From NCBI GenBank assembly GCA_005885085.1, contig VAXY01000068.1:1-11356 (forward strand): a stretch of 11,356 bases of DNA. The letters are read 5' to 3'. The notes beneath the pieces were generated by a model. It ran no database searches. It saw only the letters and a program-made list of their open reading frames with translations, and was not told where the DNA came from. Below, piece after piece: positions 7,847 through 11,356 of this stretch. Source of the DNA: Actinomycetota bacterium. Lineage in GTDB: Bacteria > Actinomycetota > Thermoleophilia > Gaiellales > Gaiellaceae. The position numbers and the translations under genes are program-made. Every line of letters begins with the position of its first letter. Positions within the stretch are counted from its first letter, which is position 1.

Positions 7847-8306
7847 CTCGCGCTTGTGCGTAAGGCTCACCCGTTCGAGCCGATGTTCGTATCAGCGTTC
7901 GTTTCGTCTTGACGACGTCCTCGAACACGGTCGGCGCTCGCAGCATCCGACCGGCGCCACGCGCGCACCACGACAGCTCTCCGTCCGCGCCGACGAGCGT
8001 GTAGAAGTCGGACAGGTCCTCGTCGAGCCGGAACATATGCGCGACCGTCTTCGCCAGCGCGTCGCGCACGCGCGCGCCGACCGAGCCCGCGACGGACTCG
8101 ATGTGCAGCGCATCGCCCCTCGGCGTCAGCCTCACCGTGCGCGCGCCGCGCGGAACCGGAAGCGTCGTCTCGAGCATCCTCCCCTCCAGGTCGAGCCGGT
8201 TCGGCGGCAGCTCGGCGACGCCGTGCGACACGATCGTGCGCGCAAAGTCGACCGGCTCCCCGCCGGCGCCGACGAGCGGGAGCCCGGCGACCGGCAGGTC
8301 GGTCAC
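7737..8306 (-). pseudogene. N-terminal half of an AlkA-like DNA glycosylase with unrelated run-on tail (remnant B)
   Basis: Starting at GTG 8306 (V-T-D-L-P), this frame matches the glycosylase N-terminal domain at about 81% identity to the intact copy (24 differences in 124 residues by my count), from GAGGEPVDFARTIVSHG to APTVFEDVVKT at 7905. From there the family sequence ends. The frame runs on as a basic, low-complexity tail to a stop at 7737, inside the antisense of the acetyltransferase gene, so the last 56 or so codons are probably not a real domain. The catalytic HhH-GPD domain is missing. The GTG overlaps the TGA stop of the hydrolase-cyclase gene by four bases (GTGA), which suggests translational coupling in the ancestral operon. 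If joined at its end to the C-terminal half at 1-322, the two give a continuous, in-frame, full-length glycosylase. Confidence 0.72.
7905..7923. repeat. Candidate junction repeat, right copy (pairs with 323-341)
   Basis: The sequence CGTCTTGACGACGTCCTCG marks the exact end of similarity of remnant B to the intact glycosylase. It matches 323-341 in 18 of 19 bases in the same orientation. Similarity between remnants A and B continues for about 20-35 bases to the left of this point (shared pattern TTCGTAT...CGTTC...TCGT), where the intact gene differs by about five bases in spacing. Coding conservation may explain part of the match. Confidence 0.4.
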
Positions 8307-9643
8307 GACCTCCTGCCAACGGCGTAGAGCTTCCATTCTCCGACGCCCTTCAACTCGTGGAGGCCGCGGTCCTCGAATATGAGCTCCGAGCCTGCGACGA
8401 GATCCTTCACGGTGCTGGAGACCAGCACCTCGCCCGGTTCTGCCTGCTCCGCCACCCGGGCTCCGATCGGAACGGCGATTCCGCTCGGCTTCGTCCCCAT
8501 CAGCTCGCACTCGCCGGTGTGGAGACCGGCACGGATCTCGAGCCCGATCGATTGCACGTCCTCGACCAGCGCGCGAGCACACTCGATCGCGCGGCGAGGG
8601 CCATCGAATGCGGCGAAGAAGCCGTCCCCCGCAGTGTCGATCTCGTCGCCGTGGAACTGGTCCAGCCGGCGGCGGACGACCGCATGATGGCGCTCCAAAA
8701 GAGTGCGCCATGCCGCGTTCCCGAGCTCCGCTGCACGCGTTGTCGAGCCCACGATGTCGGTAAACAGCACCGTCGCCAGAACCCGATCGGGCTCGTGGGG
8801 CCTGCCGATGCGCATCAGGAACCGCTCACTCTCGCGCATCGTCTGCTCGTGGACGTCGTCATCGACCCACGTGAAGAGGCCGTCGAGACCCGGCAGCTCA
8901 ATGATCTCGCTTCCAGCAATCCGCTGTGCCACGAATTCCGCCTCGGGACGTTGTTCGGGCTTGCAAAGAATCAGCGTTGGCACGCTCACCGAGGACAGGA
9001 TGTCGCTCACGTCCGCGTCCTTCATCGTCCGGAAAAACGAGAGCGCAGCACCAGGACTGAGGCTTCGGCGCATATGCCCGACGAACCACTCCTTGAAGGC
9101 GTCGTCGTGGGCGAGGCTGGGGGCCCACTCGCGCAGCAGTTCGGCGAAGAATCTGCGCTGTCCCCAGCCTTCCCGCACCGAAGCGAGACGCCGGCGCCAT
9201 TCCTCCTCGCTCGGCGCCCACGGATAATCCGAGCTTCCCGTACCGCGGACGGACGGTTCGAGCAAGACGAGCCCGGCCGTGCGCTCGGGATACGTCGCCG
9301 CGAACAAGAGCGCGGTCCGAGAGCCTTCATGCGCGGTCCACAGCACCGCGCGCTCAGAACCAGCCGCGTCCATCACCGCCCGGACGTCATCCATCCGGGT
9401 CTCGAGAGTCGCAGCCTCACGAACGCGGTCGGAAAGCCCTGTGCCTCGCTTGTCGAACCCCAGGACGCGGGAAAAAGCCGCCAACCCGAGCGCGTGCCGC
9501 ACGATCAACGGCTGGTCCCACGTGGACAACAGGTCGCCGGCCATCCCGCGGAACCAGACCACGTCGACCGGGCCCTCGCCCACCACCTGATAGGCGACTG
9601 CGACGTCGCCGCTGCGGGTGTACTGGATGTCCGGAATGTCCAT
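8303..9643 (-). CDS. Alpha/beta-hydrolase-like domain fused to class III cyclase
   Basis: From ATG 9643 the protein has 446 residues. Residues about 5-280 have the alpha/beta-hydrolase fold common in actinobacterial hydrolase-cyclase fusions: the FDKRGTGLSD and LLFAATYPERTAGLVLLEP segments are typical. The nucleophile elbow, however, reads TAHEGS (H105 where Ser is expected), and the expected GDDH is GLDG (G255 where the catalytic His is expected). I therefore infer a non-catalytic, perhaps ligand-sensing, domain. Residues about 288-446 are a class III cyclase: TVLFTDIVGST (D296), EIDTAGDGFF (D336 at the base-selecting site, metal ligand D340), GLHTGECE, and AVPIGARV, with P392 where the canonical enzyme has Asn and relatives usually have His; R396 is kept. 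No Shine-Dalgarno precedes 9643, and the frame is open upstream into the HAD gene, so a longer fused product is possible. The stop overlaps the start of glycosylase remnant B by four bases. Confidence 0.9.
   Translation of the reverse strand: MDIPDIQYTRSGDVAVAYQVVGEGPVDVVWFRGMAGDLLSTWDQPLIVRHALGLAAFSRVLGFDKRGTGLSDRVREAATLETRMDDVRAVMDAAGSERAVLWTAHEGSRTALLFAATYPERTAGLVLLEPSVRGTGSSDYPWAPSEEEWRRRLASVREGWGQRRFFAELLREWAPSLAHDDAFKEWFVGHMRRSLSPGAALSFFRTMKDADVSDILSSVSVPTLILCKPEQRPEAEFVAQRIAGSEIIELPGLDGLFTWVDDDVHEQTMRESERFLMRIGRPHEPDRVLATVLFTDIVGSTTRAAELGNAAWRTLLERHHAVVRRRLDQFHGDEIDTAGDGFFAAFDGPRRAIECARALVEDVQSIGLEIRAGLHTGECELMGTKPSGIAVPIGARVAEQAEPGEVLVSSTVKDLVAGSELIFEDRGLHELKGVGEWKLYAVGRRS
8309..8314 (-). 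promoter_or_regulatory. Shine-Dalgarno-like AGGAGG before glycosylase remnant B
   Basis: On the minus strand AGGAGG lies within the last codons of the hydrolase-cyclase gene, two bases before the GTG at 8306. The match is perfect but the spacing is shorter than usual. It may help restart translation at the GTGA stop/start overlap, and it is the main reason for choosing this start. Confidence 0.35.
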
Positions 9644-9660
9644 CAGGGAATCAAACCGGT

Positions 9661-10305
9661 TCAGCAGCTCGGCGAGCGGAAGCTCCTCGAGCGAGTCCAG
9701 CAGCAGATCCGCCTCGTCGAGCGCGAACGTCTCGGTGATCGTGTTCGGGACTGCGACGCAATGCCGGCCGCCTTCGCGGCGCGGATCCCGTTGAGCGAGT
9801 CCTCGAACGCGATCGCCTCGTTCGGCCGCAAGCCGAGGGCGTCGAGCGCCTCGAGGTAGAGCGCCGGCTGCGGCTTTGCGCGTTCGGTGTCGCCGTCTGC
9901 GGCGACGATCGCGTCCCAGTTGCTCGCGCGATCGAGCCGCTGCAGGTGGCGTGCGATCCATTCGCGTGTGCTGCTCGAGACGATCGCGGTCGCGCGCCCG
10001 CGGCGCTCTGCCTCGGCGAGGTACTCCTCGATCCCGGGACGGAGGTCCTCGAGATCGCAGAGCTCGTGCTCCCGCGCGCGTAGACGCTGGGCCATTCCTT
10101 CGCGGTCGAGCGGTCGCCCGACGAGCTCCTCGAGATGTGCGTCGGGATCGAACGGCGCGCCGATCGTCCCGACGAGCGTCGCCCACTTGTCGACCGGCAG
10201 CTCGTGGCCATGCTCGCGGTACAGCTCCTCGTACGCGAGGCGCGACGGCGTCTCCGTGTCGATCAGCAGACCGTCGAAGTCGAAGAGGAGCCCGCGGATT
10301 GCCAC
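9661..10305 (-). CDS. HAD-superfamily phosphatase (beta-phosphoglucomutase-like), apparently frameshifted
   Basis: This is a HAD subfamily I hydrolase, probably a small-metabolite or sugar-phosphate phosphatase. Motifs: LFDFDGLLIDTE with nucleophile D9 and general acid D11; VSSSTR (motif II, Ser about 110-111); K144 in RAKPQP (motif III); FEDSLNGIRAAKAAG with E168/D169 (motif IV). After G-I-A at residue 183 the frame changes. The expected end of the family, VAVPNTITETFALDEADLLL...LPLAELL, is encoded in the next frame from about 9757 leftwards, while the literal frame gives an Arg/Ser-rich tail ending at 9661. One missing base near 9757-9758 (plus-strand GCGACGCA where GCGACCGCA would fit) explains this. 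All catalytic motifs precede the shift. With it corrected there is no stop before the hydrolase-cyclase gene, giving one frame of 667 codons to 8303. The start is GTG 10305 with AGGAAG nine bases upstream. A sequencing error or a true mutation are both possible. Confidence 0.82.
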   Translation of the reverse strand: MAIRGLLFDFDGLLIDTETPSRLAYEELYREHGHELPVDKWATLVGTIGAPFDPDAHLEELVGRPLDREGMAQRLRAREHELCDLEDLRPGIEEYLAEAERRGRATAIVSSSTREWIARHLQRLDRASNWDAIVAADGDTERAKPQPALYLEALDALGLRPNEAIAFEDSLNGIRAAKAAGIASQSRTRSPRRSRSTRRICCWTRSRSFRSPSC

Positions 10306-10322
10306 AGTGTCAGTCTTCCTGA
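10306..10322. promoter_or_regulatory. 17-bp divergent spacer between the HAD and hydantoinase-type genes
   Basis: The GTG start of the HAD gene (minus) and the ATG of the hydantoinase A-type gene (plus) are separated by only 17 bases. That is too short for two conventional promoters, so the promoters must lie inside the opposite coding sequences or the transcripts are leaderless. The spacer carries the HAD ribosome site but no plus-strand Shine-Dalgarno. Confidence 0.6.
10315..10320 (-). promoter_or_regulatory. Ribosome binding site of the HAD phosphatase gene
   Basis: AGGAAG on the minus strand, nine bases before GTG 10305. It supports the GTG as the real start and places it just ahead of the DFDG nucleophile motif. 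Confidence 0.55.
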
Positions 10323-11356
10323 ATGGCGATCCTCGGCGTCGACGTCGGCGGCACGTTCACCGACGCCGTGCTGCTCGACGACGGCCGCATCTCCACCGGC
10401 AAGGTGCTGACGGCGGCGCGACAGGAAGAGTCGGTGCTCGCCGCCGCGCGCGCCGCCGGAGCTGCTGCGGTCGAACGCTTCGCACACGGGACGACGGTCG
10501 CCACCAATGCTTTGCTCGAGCGAAAAGGGGCGCGGACTGCGTTCGTCACGAACGCCGGCTTCGAACACCTTCTCCACCTGAGGCGGCAGACACGCGCACA
10601 GCTCTACCGGCCCTGCGCCGACTGGCCCGAGCCGCTCGTTCCGCTCGAGCGGTGCCACGGCGTGCGCGGACGCATGGGCCCCCAGGGTGAGCTCGAGCCG
10701 CTCGGGCTCACGTCCCTGCCCGAGCTCGATGCGGATGCCGTCGCCGTCTGCCTCTTGCACGCGTACCGCGACTCGGCGCACGAGCGTGCGCTTGCGGCGG
10801 AGCTGCGCCGGCGCCTGCCGCACGCGCGCGTCGTCGCCTCGCACGAGGTCGCACCGGAGTTCCGCGAATACGAGCGGGCGTCGACCACGGCCGCGGACGC
10901 GTACCTCGGGCCGGTGGTCGCGCGCTATCTGGACGCGCTCACCGGTGCGTGCGAGGCGGGCGGTTTGCCCGAGCCGCTCGTGATGCGTTCCTCCGGCGGC
11001 GTCGCCACGCCGGCCGAGGCCGCCGCGCACCCCGCCACGATCCTCGTCTCCGGGCCGGCCGCCGGGGTCGTCGGCGCGGGCCGCGTCGCCGCGCTCGCGG
11101 GAATCGACGACGCGATCGCATTCGACATGGGCGGGACGTCCACCGATGTCTGTGTCATCTCCGGCGGGCAGGCCGAGCGCGCGGGCGCACGCTCCGTGAG
11201 CGGATTGCCGATCCGGTTGCCGACGGTCGACCTGCACACGGTCGGAGCGGGCGGAGGCTCGCTGGTCTGGCGCGACTCGGGCGGGGCGCTGCGCGTCGGC
11301 CCGCAGAGTGCGGGCGCCGATCCGGGGCCGGCCTGTTACGGCCGCGGCGGCACGCA
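10323..11356 (+). CDS. Hydantoinase A/oxoprolinase-family subunit, 3' end beyond the window
   Basis: The first 344 residues of a hydantoinase/oxoprolinase (HyuA-type) ATP-dependent amidohydrolase subunit are present; full-length members are usually about 650-700 residues, so roughly half is seen. The N-terminal hydant_A domain begins with ILGVDVGGTFTD (residues 3-14) and has HGTTVATNALLERKGA (55-70). The second domain shows MRSSGGV (221-227), LVSGPAAGVVGA (241-252), the ASKHA-type phosphate loop FDMGGTSTDV (267-276), VGAGGGS (307-313) and GADPGPACYGRGGT (331-344). Relatives act on 5-oxoproline, hydantoins or, as acetone carboxylase beta subunits, on ketones; which applies here cannot be told from half a protein. 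A HyuB-type partner would be expected downstream, outside the window. ATG 10323 is the only start placing the VGGTFTD motif at the normal distance. It is divergent from the HAD gene. Confidence 0.92.
   Translation, partial: MAILGVDVGGTFTDAVLLDDGRISTGKVLTAARQEESVLAAARAAGAAAVERFAHGTTVATNALLERKGARTAFVTNAGFEHLLHLRRQTRAQLYRPCADWPEPLVPLERCHGVRGRMGPQGELEPLGLTSLPELDADAVAVCLLHAYRDSAHERALAAELRRRLPHARVVASHEVAPEFREYERASTTAADAYLGPVVARYLDALTGACEAGGLPEPLVMRSSGGVATPAEAAAHPATILVSGPAAGVVGAGRVAALAGIDDAIAFDMGGTSTDVCVISGGQAERAGARSVSGLPIRLPTVDLHTVGAGGGSLVWRDSGGALRVGPQSAGADPGPACYGRGGT

Noticed and set aside
7864..7881. GGCTC...GAGCC hairpin between the acetyltransferase and remnant B
   Set aside because: The stem is only five pairs with an eight-base loop and no T-run follows; it is too weak to call a terminator.
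8357..9859. A 500-codon open frame on the plus strand
   Set aside because: It is antisense to the hydrolase-cyclase and part of the HAD gene, which have clear motifs. Its product shows no recognisable domain, and long antisense frames are expected from GC-biased third positions.
1..11356. CRISPR array, insertion sequence or integrase
   Set aside because: I found no spaced short repeats, transposase or recombinase motifs, or terminal inverted repeats on either strand.

Overview
This is a high-GC bacterial chromosome segment, most likely from an actinomycete. Evidence: GC-rich third codon positions, GTG/TTG starts, few clear Shine-Dalgarno sites, and class III cyclases fused to STAND ATPase/TPR modules and to alpha/beta-hydrolase domains, which are common in Actinomycetota. 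A Thermoleophilia-like soil lineage (Gaiellales/Solirubrobacterales) would fit, but this is inference from protein style and not from a marker gene.

Layout. The minus strand carries three class III nucleotide cyclase genes. Two are large cyclase-STAND ATPase-TPR proteins (376-3117 and 4152-6662). The third is an alpha/beta-hydrolase-cyclase fusion (8303-9643). Each is followed immediately downstream, on the same strand, by an AlkA-like HhH-GPD DNA glycosylase or a piece of one: a C-terminal half at 1-340, an intact gene at 3189-4097 and an N-terminal half at 7905-8306. A further N-terminal half sits at 6866-7267. A plus-strand GNAT acetyltransferase (7307-7846) lies between the two N-terminal halves. 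On the right, a HAD phosphatase gene (minus, apparently frameshifted) is divergent by 17 bp from a partial hydantoinase A/oxoprolinase-type gene (plus, from 10323, running off the window).

The most interesting structure is the glycosylase family. All three incomplete copies are cut at the same place, the codons for the stretch E-D-V-V-K-T just before the HhH domain. An 18-19 bp sequence there (CGTCTTGACGACGTSCTCG) is nearly identical at the end of the N-terminal half at 7905 and at the start of the C-terminal half at 323. If the DNA between them were removed through that repeat, a complete in-frame glycosylase gene would be restored. This suggests that a cassette of about 7.6 kb (two STAND cyclases, a second intact glycosylase, an N-terminal remnant and the acetyltransferase) entered a glycosylase gene, or that repeated recombination occurred at that site. 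No integrase or transposase is visible, so the mechanism is unproven.

The cyclases are also unusual. All three keep both metal-binding aspartates but have Asp at the base-selecting position and His or Pro where the canonical catalytic Asn sits. The hydrolase domain of the third has lost both its nucleophile Ser and its catalytic His, so it is probably a sensor domain. The HAD gene, if its single-base frameshift is corrected, reads without a stop into the hydrolase-cyclase gene.
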